A stretch of 11,774 nucleotides of DNA from Proteobacteria bacterium SG_bin5 (GCA_002083475.1 LWDI01000018.1:1-11774), one strand, 5' to 3'. Numbered from the stretch's first letter, positions 1-7,080 are shown. A program made the numbers and translations. Notes: a model not told the origin generated them from the sequence alone.

Positions 1-119
1 TGATTTGCCCGCCTACGCCCCCCTCCCCTTTCAGTGGAGGAGCTTTCTCCGTCGAGCCATTGATTCGGTGTGATCGCAAACAGCTCTAGGCGGAGGGAAT
101 CATCGCCCGAACCATCATC

Positions 120-199
120 GTCATTGCGAGCGGAGCGAAGCGCTCCAGCCTTGACGCCCATAGTCTGGATTGCTCCGTCGCTGCGCGCTTCGCAGTGAC
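120..199. repeat. 80-bp imperfect palindrome, dispersed-repeat type
   Basis: The left end reads GTCATTGCGAGCGGAGCGAAG and the right end reads CGCGCTTCGCAGTGAC. The outer arms are near-complementary (GTCATTGCGAGCG against GTCACTGCGAAGCG), and a short partner pair GGAGCGAAG/TCCGTCGCTG lies inside. It sits just past the stop codon of the ABC permease, which is read leftward, so the transcript could fold here and the element may help end transcription. GTCATTGCGAGCG-type palindromes are, to my knowledge, common dispersed elements in sphingomonad and other alphaproteobacterial genomes. Family membership is recalled, not checked. The rest of 1-223 shows no gene or clear signal. Confidence 0.55.
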
Positions 200-223
200 A
201 CGTCGACGCTACGTCATCACGCG

Positions 224-994
224 CTAATTCTTCAGCCGCCAGCCGGTGCGGAAAATCCAGGCGACAGCCCCCAGGCAGAGCAGCAGAAACGCCCCCGTCA
301 CCCCCAGGCTCCAGCCGATCGAGACGTCGCCGCGCCCGAAGAAGGTCCAGCGAAAGCCCGAGATCAAATAGACGATCGGGTTCAACAGCGCGATCTTCTG
401 CCACGCGGGCGGCAGCATCGAGATCGAGTAGAAAGTGCCGCCCAGGAAGGTCAGCGGGGTGATCACCAAGAGCGGGATGATCTGCAACTGCTCGAAACTA
501 TTCGCCCAAATGCCGAGCACGAAGCCGAACAGGCAGAAAGTGATCGCGGTCAGCGCCATGAAGGCGATCATGTAGAAAGGATGCGCGATCGGCAGCGCGA
601 CGAAGAGATGCGCGGTCGCGAAGATCACCAGCCCCAGGATCAGCGATTTGGTCGCCGCCGCCCCGACATAAGCGACCACCGTCTCCACCGGCGACATCGG
701 CGCCGAGAGCAATTCATAGATCGTGCCCGACCATTTGGGCAGATAAATGCCGAAGCTCGCATTGCCGATGCCCTCGGTCAGCATCGAGAGCAGCATCAGC
801 CCCGGCACGATGAAGGCGGCATAGGGGATGCCGTCGACCAGATTGATCCGCCCGCCGATGGCCGAGCCGAACACCACGAAATAAAGCGCGGTGGTGATGA
901 CGGGGGTGAGCAAGCTCGTCGCGAGCGTGCGGCGGAAGCGGGCGAGTTCGAAGCGATAGATCGCCCAGATGCCGTGCCAATTGACCCCGGTCAT
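224..994 (-). CDS. ABC-2 type transporter permease (exporter membrane subunit)
   Basis: Predicted inner-membrane half of an ABC exporter, 256 residues, the usual size for the ABC-2/DrrB/NodJ type. A short cytoplasmic N-terminus (IYRFELARFRRTL) leads into about six hydrophobic segments near residues 28-48, 60-80, 107-132, 138-163, 170-192 and 226-248. The stretch around residues 95-105 (YELLSAPMSP) and the motif NPIVYLISGFR near residue 205 are typical of ABC-2 permeases. The start codon overlaps the stop of the upstream ATPase gene in an ATGA arrangement, which implies translational coupling and a two-gene operon. Such pairs export drugs, lipids or polysaccharide; nothing here fixes the substrate. 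The family call is firm and the cargo is unknown. Confidence 0.93.
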   Translation of the reverse strand: MTGVNWHGIWAIYRFELARFRRTLATSLLTPVITTALYFVVFGSAIGGRINLVDGIPYAAFIVPGLMLLSMLTEGIGNASFGIYLPKWSGTIYELLSAPMSPVETVVAYVGAAATKSLILGLVIFATAHLFVALPIAHPFYMIAFMALTAITFCLFGFVLGIWANSFEQLQIIPLLVITPLTFLGGTFYSISMLPPAWQKIALLNPIVYLISGFRWTFFGRGDVSIGWSLGVTGAFLLLCLGAVAWIFRTGWRLKN

Positions 995-1929
995 GCCCCG
1001 ACCCCTTCGCCGTGGAGCAGCCCCACGAAAATATCCTCGAGCGAGCTTTGCTGGGTGTTCAAGTCCTTATAGCCGATGCCCGCGTCGCTCAGCGCGCGCA
1101 GCATCCCGGCGACGCCCGGGCGCTCGGTGGAGGCCGCGTCGAACACATATTCGAGCTCGGCGCCGCCGTTCTTGAGCACCGGTCCCCAAGGCGCGAGCGC
1201 AGGCGGCACGTCGCTCAGCGGCTCGGCGAGGGAGACGGTCAGCGTGCGCTTGCCGAGCTTCTTCATCAGCGTCGCCTTGTCCTCGACCAGAATCAGCCGG
1301 CCTTTCAGGATCACCCCCACGCGGTCGGCCATTTCCTCGGCCTCCTCGATATAATGGGTGGTGAGGATGATCGTCGTGCCGCGCTCACGCAGGCCGCGCA
1401 CCAGCCGCCACATGTCGCGCCGCAGCTCGACGTCGACGCCGGCGGTCGGCTCGTCGAGGAAGAGCAGTTCGGGCTCGTGCGCCAGCGCCTTGGCGATCAG
1501 CACCCGCCGCTTCATCCCACCCGAAAGCGCCATGATCTTGGCATCGCGCTTGTCCCACAGCGACAAATCGGTGAGCAAGCGTTCGATCAGCGCGTCATCC
1601 CGCCCGCGCCCGAACAAGCCGCGGCTGAAGCGCACCGTGTCGATCACTTTCTCGAACGCGTCGGTCGAGAGTTCCTGCGGCACGAGGCCGGTGCGGAAGC
1701 GCGCGGCGCGATAATCGGCGACGATGTCGTGCCCCGCGACGCGCACTTGGCCCGCGCTCGGCGTGACGAGGCCGCAGACGATCGAGATCAGCGTCGTCTT
1801 GCCCGCGCCGTTCGGCCCCAGCAGCGCGAAAATCTCCCCGCGCGCGATGTCGAGATCGACCCGGTCGAGCGCGGTGAGGCCCGAGGCGTAAGTCTTGGTG
1901 AGGCCGCGGAGGCTGAGAATGGGGTGCAC
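991..1929 (-). CDS. ABC transporter ATP-binding protein
   Basis: Cytoplasmic ATPase, 312 residues, that powers the permease encoded immediately downstream. Visible motifs are Walker A GPNGAGKTT (residues 38-46), Q-loop glutamine in VPQE (residue 85), signature LSGGM (135-139), Walker B LLFLDE (155-160) with the following D-loop, and the H-loop histidine in THY (192). The roughly 90 residues after the nucleotide-binding fold form a C-terminal extension ending SLEDIFVGL, as in the DrrA/CcmA-like multidrug and lipid exporters. The start codon is GTG (MHPILS) with only a weak upstream GAG, and no good alternative lies nearby. The last four bases overlap the permease start. The gene is likely transcribed from within 1930-2013, but I see no clear promoter there. 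Confidence 0.94.
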   Translation of the reverse strand: MHPILSLRGLTKTYASGLTALDRVDLDIARGEIFALLGPNGAGKTTLISIVCGLVTPSAGQVRVAGHDIVADYRAARFRTGLVPQELSTDAFEKVIDTVRFSRGLFGRGRDDALIERLLTDLSLWDKRDAKIMALSGGMKRRVLIAKALAHEPELLFLDEPTAGVDVELRRDMWRLVRGLRERGTTIILTTHYIEEAEEMADRVGVILKGRLILVEDKATLMKKLGKRTLTVSLAEPLSDVPPALAPWGPVLKNGGAELEYVFDAASTERPGVAGMLRALSDAGIGYKDLNTQQSSLEDIFVGLLHGEGVGA

Positions 1930-2013
1930 GCCGCGCGCTCTAGCCGATTGGGGCGCGGGGGAGAAGCGGCGTGCGTCGGGCCGAGGGCTGCTCCCGCGGC
2001 AGCGGGCGCTTTA

Positions 2014-2182
2014 TTCTCACGCGAAGACGCAAAGGCGCGAAGGCGCCGATTCTCGCACGAAGGCACAAAGCCACGAAGAGCGAGATCCAGAACAAGCCCT
2101 TTGTGTCTTCGTGCGAGCAATTCGCCGATCGATGAAGCGCGCCACGCGCCGTTCGTCCGCCCTTCGCGTCTTCGCGTGAGAA
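2014..2182. repeat. Nested inverted repeat block (two concentric palindromes)
   Basis: The outer arms, TTCTCACGCGAAGACGC at 2014-2030 and its exact complement at 2166-2182, match over 17 of 17 bases. The inner arms, CTCGCACGAAGGCACAAAG at 2052-2070 and 2099-2117, match over 18 of 19, the mismatch being a G:T pair in one strand. Inner and outer arms are also similar to each other (CACG-CGAAG-CRCAAAG-like units), so the block holds four copies of one motif, two direct and two inverted. It occupies most of the 262-bp gap between the SDR stop and the ABC ATPase start, both read leftward, so the RNA would form a long cruciform-like structure. No transposase or coding sequence is inside. Possible roles are transcription barrier, REP-like element or a MITE remnant. 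Confidence 0.75.
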
Positions 2183-2191
2183 AAAATCCCC

Positions 2192-2962
2192 TCACCCCGG
2201 CTTCTGCAGCCCGCCCGCGATCGCGCGCGCGAGCCAGCGGGGGGTGAAGCGCGGGCTCGCGGCGATCGCGGCGTTGACCAGCCCCGAGACCTTCACCGCT
2301 TGGTTGCGATCGAGCGCGCGCAAGCCGTCGTCGATCACTTGCTCCGCCTCGCCCGCGAGCATTTTGAACAGCCGCGAGCTTTCCATGTCCGAAATCGCGC
2401 CGAATTCGGTGCGCGTCGCCCCGGGGCAAAGCGCCGCCACGCGCACGCCTTGCGCCTTCACTTCCTCGTGCAGCCCTTCGGAAAAGCTCAGCACGAAGGC
2501 CTTGGTCGCATAATAGACGCTCATCCATGGCCCCGGCTGGAAGGCGGCGGTGGAGGCGACGTTCAAAATACCGCCCTGGCGCATCTGGATCATGCCCGGC
2601 AGCACCGCATGGCACAGCTCGACCAGCGCGCGGCAGTTTAGGTCGATCATCTCGGCCTGTTTGGCGCGGTCGAGCTCGGCGAAGGCGCCGCGCAGGCCGA
2701 AGCCCGCATTGTTGACGAGCAGGTTCACCGACAGCCCGGCGCGCGCGATCTCGGCCATCAGCGCGTCGACCGCGCCGGGCTTGGCGAGATCGGCGGGGAG
2801 GACGTGAACCTGGCGCCCGCCCGCCCGCAGCTCGGCGGCGAGCGCCTCGAGCCGATCGGCGCGGCGCGCGGTGAGGATCAGATCATGCCCGCGCGCGGCG
2901 AGCTTGCGCGCGAACCCCTCGCCCAGCCCCGCCGAGGCGCCCGTTACCCATGCCGTCGCCAT
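2192..2962 (-). CDS. SDR family NAD(P)-dependent oxidoreductase
   Basis: Classical short-chain dehydrogenase/reductase, 256 residues, presumably cytoplasmic. The Rossmann nucleotide-binding motif TGASAGLG is at residues 7-14. The RR pair at 33-34 after the second strand suggests NADP preference. NNAG is at 84-87, and the catalytic set is N109, S137, Y150 and K154 in the YxxxK spacing. The C-terminus (residues 225-256) is basic and resembles short-chain reductases of the DltE/YqjQ type; the substrate cannot be told. The open frame extends far upstream, but MATAWVTG is clearly the natural N-terminus and is preceded by GAGGGAG about 8 bases away. It is transcribed divergently from the hydrolase-OsmC gene across 87 bp, so the two may share a control region. 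Confidence 0.93.
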   Translation of the reverse strand: MATAWVTGASAGLGEGFARKLAARGHDLILTARRADRLEALAAELRAGGRQVHVLPADLAKPGAVDALMAEIARAGLSVNLLVNNAGFGLRGAFAELDRAKQAEMIDLNCRALVELCHAVLPGMIQMRQGGILNVASTAAFQPGPWMSVYYATKAFVLSFSEGLHEEVKAQGVRVAALCPGATRTEFGAISDMESSRLFKMLAGEAEQVIDDGLRALDRNQAVKVSGLVNAAIAASPRFTPRWLARAIAGGLQKPG

Positions 2963-3049
2963 CTTACCCGCTCCCTCGCGATACCGATTCGTCCTAGACC
3001 AGGCGCCGCGCCGTCGATAGCCATGGCGCGACCAGGGGAGGCCCAAGCG

Positions 3050-4258
3050 ATGCGGCGTGACGTCCAGTTCACCAATGCGAACGGGTTGCGGCTCCATGGG
3101 CGGATCGAGCTGCCCCCGGGGCGGGTGCGCGCGGTCGCCTTGTTCGCGCATTGCTTCACTTGCACTGCGGCGAGCCACGGCGCGCGGCGGATCGGGATGG
3201 CGCTCGCCGAACATGGCATCGCAACGCTCGCGTTCGATTTCACCGGGCTCGGCAAGTCCGAAGGCAGCTTCGCCGACAGCCATTTCGCCGCCAACGTGCA
3301 GGATCTGGTCGCGGCCGCCGATTTCCTGCGCGGCGATCTGGGGGGGCCGGCGATCCTGATCGGCCACTCGCTCGGCGGCGCGGCGGTGATCGCGGCGGCC
3401 GAGCATATTCCCGAGGCGAAAGCGGTGGTGACGATCGGCGCGCCCTATGATCCCGCGCATGTGCTCCACCAATTGGGCGACCAAGTCGCGGCGGTGCGCG
3501 CGCAGGGCCAGGCGCAAGTGACGATCGGCGGGCGCCCGTTCGAGGTGAGCGACGCTTTCCTCCACGCGGTCGAGGGGCAGGATCAAGCCGGGCGGCTCGC
3601 GCGGCTGAAGCGCGCGCTGCTGGTGCTCCACGCGCCGACCGACGCGACCGTGGGGCTGGAGAACGCCGCGCAAATCTTCGCCGCGGCCAAACACCCCAAG
3701 AGCTTCGTCGCCTTGGACGGCGCCGATCATCTGCTCACGCAAGCCGCGCCCGCCGCTTATGCCGCCGCGATCATCGCGGCCTGGGTCGAGCCCTATCTCG
3801 GCGCCGCGACCGCCGCCGACGCGCCCGAGGAGGGGCGCGTGCGGGTGACGACGACCGACGCCAAATTCACCGCGATCGTCGAAAGCGCCGGGCATAGTTT
3901 CCTCGCCGACGAGCCGCTGCGCGTGGGGGGCAATGATCTGGGGCCGACGCCCTACGATCTGCTGCTCGCCGCGCTCGGCACCTGCACCGCGATGACGATC
4001 AAGCTGGTCGCCGATCGCGAGAAAATGCCGCTGAAGGGCGTTTCGGTCGAGCTCACCCACCAGCGCTGCCATAGCGAGGATTGCGCCGCGACCGGCGAGG
4101 GCAAGCCCAAGATCGAAGTGCTGAGCCGCGAGCTACGGCTCGAAGGCGATCTGGACGCGGCGCAGCGCGCGCGGCTGCTCGGCATCGCCGATCGCTGCCC
4201 GGTCCACCGCACGCTCGAAAGCCATCCGGTAATCAAGACGCGGTTGGTGGAGGGCTGA
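3050..4258 (+). CDS. Bifunctional alpha/beta hydrolase / OsmC-family protein
   Basis: A 402-residue fusion of two domains. Residues 1-250 are an alpha/beta hydrolase with nucleophile elbow GHSLGG (105-110, Ser107), acid Asp198 and base His227. Residues 262-402 are an OsmC/Ohr-like domain with its two cysteines at 312 (in LGTCTAMT) and 383 (in DRCPVH), the spacing expected for thiol-based peroxide reduction. OsmC-type enzymes reduce organic hydroperoxides; a joined hydrolase could release fatty acids or cleave a thioester or peroxyester, but that pairing is inference. The start was chosen at ATG 3050 because AGGGGAGG at 3034-3041 lies 8 bases upstream; an in-frame ATG at 3023 lacks such a site. 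The fusion is a recognised family rather than an artefact. It is divergent from the SDR gene and convergent with the TonB-like gene. Confidence 0.92.
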   Translation: MRRDVQFTNANGLRLHGRIELPPGRVRAVALFAHCFTCTAASHGARRIGMALAEHGIATLAFDFTGLGKSEGSFADSHFAANVQDLVAAADFLRGDLGGPAILIGHSLGGAAVIAAAEHIPEAKAVVTIGAPYDPAHVLHQLGDQVAAVRAQGQAQVTIGGRPFEVSDAFLHAVEGQDQAGRLARLKRALLVLHAPTDATVGLENAAQIFAAAKHPKSFVALDGADHLLTQAAPAAYAAAIIAAWVEPYLGAATAADAPEEGRVRVTTTDAKFTAIVESAGHSFLADEPLRVGGNDLGPTPYDLLLAALGTCTAMTIKLVADREKMPLKGVSVELTHQRCHSEDCAATGEGKPKIEVLSRELRLEGDLDAAQRARLLGIADRCPVHRTLESHPVIKTRLVEG

Positions 4259-4265
4259 ACCTCGT

Positions 4266-4288
4266 CCCCGCGAACGGGGCGGATTTTT
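4266..4288 (+). terminator. Candidate intrinsic terminator after the hydrolase-OsmC gene
   Basis: A CCCCG/CGGGG hairpin with a CGAA tetraloop (4266-4279) is followed by GCGGA and five T residues (4284-4288). It lies in the 36-bp gap between two convergent genes, 8 bases past the stop of the plus-strand gene. The stem is short, so efficiency is uncertain. Confidence 0.4.
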
Positions 4289-4294
4289 CGGCGC

Positions 4295-5071
4295 TCACCC
4301 CTCGCGCAGCGTGATCAAAATCCGCACCCAGGCGCCGATCAGCGGCTTGCCGCCCTTGCGCGGCGGCAGCACCTGGAATTGCCACGCCGCCTCGCGCACT
4401 TGATAGCCCAGGCTCGACCCGGCCGGCGATTCGCCCAAAATCTGGCAATTCTCCACGCGGTAGCGCGGCGCGGTCTGGCAGGCGATCAGCCCCCAGCCGC
4501 CGGGCGCGGCGCGGGCCTTGGCGAGATAGGGCGAAAGCTCGGCGTCGCGCGGCCGGCGGAACCATTCGGCGGCGTAGAGCGGCTCGCCATTGGGGGCGTT
4601 GCCGATCGGCGCGCTGTCGCCCGAGCCGTCGGGTCCGCCCGCGTCGGCGAGTTCGGCGGGGGCGGCGGCGGGCGCGCGCTTGATCTTGCCGATGTCGCTC
4701 GCGGCATAATCCTCGCGCGACAAATGCAGCAGCCCGGGAATCTCGCCGAGCGGCTCGGGCGCGGGGGGTTGGCTTTCGGCGCGCGCGGGGGCGGGCTTGG
4801 CGCGATCGGCGGGGTTCGGCGCCGCTTTGGCATGGGGTTGGACGCGGCTGCGGCTTTTGGTCGCGGGGGCGTTGTCGGCATCGACATTGGCGAGCTCGAA
4901 CGTCTTCTCCGCCTGCCCCTTGAAGCGCGGCACCGGGCGCGGCGCGAGCGTGAGCAGCGCGAGCAACAGCAACAGCTCGACCGCGAGCGCGAGAATCACC
5001 CCCGCGCCGCGACGACGCCACCAAAGGCGGGGCGGCACCCCGAGGCAATTGGTCAATCTGGCGCGCGCCAA
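4295..5071 (-). CDS. Membrane-anchored periplasmic protein with TonB-like C-terminal domain
   Basis: A 258-residue protein: basic N-terminus (RLWWRRRGAG), a single membrane segment at about 23-43, a Pro/Ala/Lys-rich linker at 66-108 and a compact periplasmic domain at about 165-258. The layout is that of TonB energy transducers. The C-terminal domain contains GWGLIACQT, YRVENCQ, ESPAGS, AAWQF and PLIGAWVRI. This matches a TonB-like domain I recall from sphingomonads that is usually annotated as hypothetical. Cys198 and Cys209 could form a disulphide. No ExbB/ExbD or receptor gene is adjacent, so a transport role is unproven. The start is weak: TTG at 5071 has no good ribosome binding site, and in-frame TTG at residue 6 and GTG at residue 12 are alternatives. 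The convergent hydrolase gene ends 36 bp away. Confidence 0.72.
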   Translation of the reverse strand: MARARLTNCLGVPPRLWWRRRGAGVILALAVELLLLLALLTLAPRPVPRFKGQAEKTFELANVDADNAPATKSRSRVQPHAKAAPNPADRAKPAPARAESQPPAPEPLGEIPGLLHLSREDYAASDIGKIKRAPAAAPAELADAGGPDGSGDSAPIGNAPNGEPLYAAEWFRRPRDAELSPYLAKARAAPGGWGLIACQTAPRYRVENCQILGESPAGSSLGYQVREAAWQFQVLPPRKGGKPLIGAWVRILITLREG

Positions 5072-5155
5072 AGGTTACCGTCCATCCGATTACGAGGCCG
5101 CACTCTCGGCCGTCTTTCTCAGGGGCGACCCTCTGTCACGCCACCGCCACCTCGT

Positions 5156-6307
5156 CTAGCGCCGCCGATCGGCGTCCCTTTTTCGATAGGCGTTCGCTCG
5201 CCATTCCGCTAATAACCAGCGTACGATCGTAAAAATCAGCAGACCGGCTGAAAACCAGATCGCGATACAATGCATGAATTCATAGGGCGCCTCAATTTTG
5301 TATAATATCGAAAATCCATAATAATTTGCCGCAATATATCCTACCAATTCAGCTTTTCGCAGCAATGAAGCTATCTGCGCCACTTGAGCGTCGGCGCGAA
5401 GTCGATCAATTTTACGGCCAAGCGCTTCGTATCGCCGGCCTATACTTTGAATGCCGTCGAATATTTGAAATAAGTAGCGCCTTACAAATTCATGATAAGG
5501 TTGCCAACCCTCGATTCGCACGATTCGCAGGTCTTTCACCTGATTGCGAAAGCTGGCGGCATAGTATCTTGATCGTTCTATTCTAAAGCTTAAACCTCCC
5601 ACCGCACAACGATCCAACTTATTAAAGCGTTCAGCGAATTCAACTAGTTTACTTTTATAAGTAAGCTCCAAAGACTCGCTCTCAGCATTGTGTATTGTTT
5701 TTATATTACTAGATTCCGCACGAAAATCGGTAATATCCTTGTCGATTTTATGTATTAACTGGCCCGCTTGATTTAGGTTAGCGGGCTCGCCAGTTTGGCA
5801 AGAGTTTTCATTTCCCCATCTACCCTCGGCATCAAAATCCATTAGAGCACATAACCGCAATTCTCCCAAAACATGCAGTCGATGAATTAGGCGTCCGAGC
5901 TGATCTTCGGAGTCACGATCATATACTACCATATAATTAACTTGGTTTCTCGCATCGCTCGTCATCGCCAGGGCTGAAGCATATAAAGCGTGACCGCTGA
6001 GCATGCCGCAAAGAATACCGTCGGGCGCAGGCTTTGGAGTTTCGACATCAGGAGCGATAGCCGGATCATAATTTTGCCAGGAGTTGGATAGGAAAGTTTC
6101 AAAAAGCTTGAAATTACTGCTTAATGCCTTGCAAATTCCGCTCGCAAGCTTCGGTTGAACTGCTGTCCACTTATCGAATTCTAAAGTTTCTTCCGCGTTT
6201 TTAAACATATTGGTGTGTATGATCACACCGTTAAATGCAGCATATGGCACCGACAATAGCGACTGAACACCTGACGCATCAGGATATACGTCAGCCAATT
6301 CTTTCAT
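5156..6307 (-). CDS. C-terminal intact frame of the split gene; possible DUF3422/CorA-like membrane protein
   Basis: This is the longest uninterrupted part, 383 residues from an internal ATG with no convincing ribosome binding site. The frame stays open and protein-like for 36 further codons upstream to 6416 but offers no ATG, GTG or TTG, which argues that the true start is elsewhere. Residues 115-315 are charged and helical. GRLIHRLHVLGELRL, RYYAASFRNQVKDLRIVRIEGW and EFVRRYL resemble, from memory, conserved stretches of DUF3422 proteins; the tail has YYGFSILY and two membrane segments (319-335, 344-366), then a basic end. That is the overall layout of CorA-like two-helix membrane proteins, but the YGMN-type signature of true CorA is absent. 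Function unknown; the family resemblance is tentative. Confidence 0.6.
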   Translation of the reverse strand: MKELADVYPDASGVQSLLSVPYAAFNGVIIHTNMFKNAEETLEFDKWTAVQPKLASGICKALSSNFKLFETFLSNSWQNYDPAIAPDVETPKPAPDGILCGMLSGHALYASALAMTSDARNQVNYMVVYDRDSEDQLGRLIHRLHVLGELRLCALMDFDAEGRWGNENSCQTGEPANLNQAGQLIHKIDKDITDFRAESSNIKTIHNAESESLELTYKSKLVEFAERFNKLDRCAVGGLSFRIERSRYYAASFRNQVKDLRIVRIEGWQPYHEFVRRYLFQIFDGIQSIGRRYEALGRKIDRLRADAQVAQIASLLRKAELVGYIAANYYGFSILYKIEAPYEFMHCIAIWFSAGLLIFTIVRWLLAEWRANAYRKRDADRRR

Positions 6308-6456
6308 CGTGCGCTCATATTCCGAATTGCCGTCATAAAGATTCCTAATTACGTCGCCTCGAACGTCTTTAATTAGTAATTCACTTAATATATCTCTAAT
6401 AGAGATTTTTTTTGTCTAAATAGAGATCAGACAGTCCGGCGTTTGGAACTTCGCTA

Positions 6457-6939
6457 TTAGGGCAATTCTCGATTGTTTTTGCAATTCCATCGCCCGATTC
6501 CAATTTGTCCCATATCACGGATATCGAGAAGCACTCCAAAAAAAACAGCGACTCTTATTCTTATTCTTGCACTGCTCTCCCCGGAGAAAATCACATCGAT
6601 ACTATTTGACTCGCTAGCAATAAGATCATTAGAACTTGGTTTCGGCGTAATCGCCTTGATCCATAATCTTTTATCGGTTCGCCCCCCAAGTCTATGAGCT
6701 AAATTTTTGATCGCGTAATTTATTCGTGTTAGCAAAAGCGCCCACAGCGCAGACCTTTTTTTATCTTCGTCGACCCAGCGGGGATTAATTTCTTCGGGGA
6801 TGCGAAAAAGAAAATGACGGGTTTGTGCGGGGGCTGAAATGGGCACGGACGGTCGGCGATGGCTGTGCGGCCGATGCGGGATACCGCCACCCTTCACGTT
6901 TTCCTGTTCTGCGGACACGATCTTGGCGCCGTTCATCAT
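6457..6939 (-). pseudogene. N-terminal frame of the split gene (160 codons as given)
   Basis: The open frame starts MMNGAKIVSAEQENVKGG and carries the only good translation signal of the island: AGGAGG two bases before the first ATG and five before the second (6936). Residues 1-132 are probably genuine. Beyond the eight-base run at 6538-6545 the given frame continues as GVLLDIRDMGQIGIGRW to a stop at 6457. The neighbouring frame instead reads as ordinary protein (LECFSISVIWDKLESGDG) and leads into the next segment. I therefore regard the last 28 codons as an out-of-frame tail. The piece includes a His/Pro/Arg-rich stretch at 20-40 and a KNLAHRLGGR segment near 80. No known domain is recognised. 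If the sequence is right, the cell makes only this short product. Confidence 0.55.
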
Positions 6940-6962
6940 CGCCTCCTCTCTTATCGAGGCGG

Positions 6963-6991
6963 AACATAACAGCGATTCGTCTTCATGTCAG
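6963..6991 (-). promoter_or_regulatory. Sigma70-like promoter of the AT-rich gene
   Basis: On the minus strand CTGACA (6986-6991, five of six to TTGACA) and TATGTT (6963-6968, four of six to TATAAT) are separated by exactly 17 bases. The predicted transcript would start near 6955-6957, just ahead of the AGGAGG ribosome binding site at 6942-6947. Promoter, binding site and ATG line up in order, which supports the 6936/6939 start for the split gene. Confidence 0.55.
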
Positions 6992-7080
6992 CGCCATAAC
7001 AACTCGGGCGCGATCGGCTAATTCTCCGTAGATTCAAAAGTATAACTAGACTCCGCCCAACTTGATCCCGTGCTCTTCGC

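Larger units (their letters stand above)
5156..6939 (-). pseudogene. Single AT-rich gene split by two +1 frameshifts (about 593-aa membrane protein when repaired)
   Basis: Three consecutive minus-strand frame segments look coding and join end to end. Segment 1 runs from ATG 6939 to the run of eight at 6538-6545. Segment 2 lies between the two runs and would end at TAG about 6393-6395. Segment 3 runs from the second run (6406-6413) to the stop at 5156. Deleting one base from each run gives one frame of 594 codons. The junctions would read VAVF-LECFSISVIW near residue 133 and LYLDKK-ISIRDI near 177. The start has AGGAGG (6942-6947), best spaced for the second ATG at 6936, and a sigma70-like promoter. 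The repaired protein has an N-terminal alpha/beta-looking part, a long helical middle and two membrane segments at about 529-545 and 554-576. Sequencing overcall, recent decay and phase-variable tracts are all possible. Confidence 0.72.

Noticed and set aside
1012..2247. 411-codon plus-strand open frame antisense to the ABC ATPase
   Set aside because: Low-complexity Arg/Ala/Asp-rich translation without domains; it overlaps a clear ATPase gene and the inverted repeats.
2963..4072. Long minus-strand open frame continuing upstream of the SDR start through the hydrolase gene
   Set aside because: Arg/His/Gln-rich composition typical of an antisense shadow in high-GC DNA. The SDR fold begins at MATAWVTG with its own ribosome binding site.
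5053..5078. Minus-strand GTAACC just upstream of the TonB-like start as another ECF promoter
   Set aside because: At 16 or 17 bases downstream the sequence is not CGNA (it reads TTGA at 16), so only the -35 half matches.
6392..6427. Perfect 15-bp palindrome ATCTCTAATAGAGAT followed by T8, plus another TAGAGAT 21 bases on, resembling an operator or a rightward terminator
   Set aside because: Under the repaired reading frame it lies inside the coding sequence (codons around 178-183). No plus-strand gene ends there, so it needs no regulatory explanation.
6457..6543. The tail of the 160-codon frame (GVLLDIRDMGQIGIGRW onward) as a genuine C-terminus
   Set aside because: The neighbouring frame over the same bases reads more like protein and connects to the next segment, so this tail is most simply an out-of-frame product after the eight-base run.
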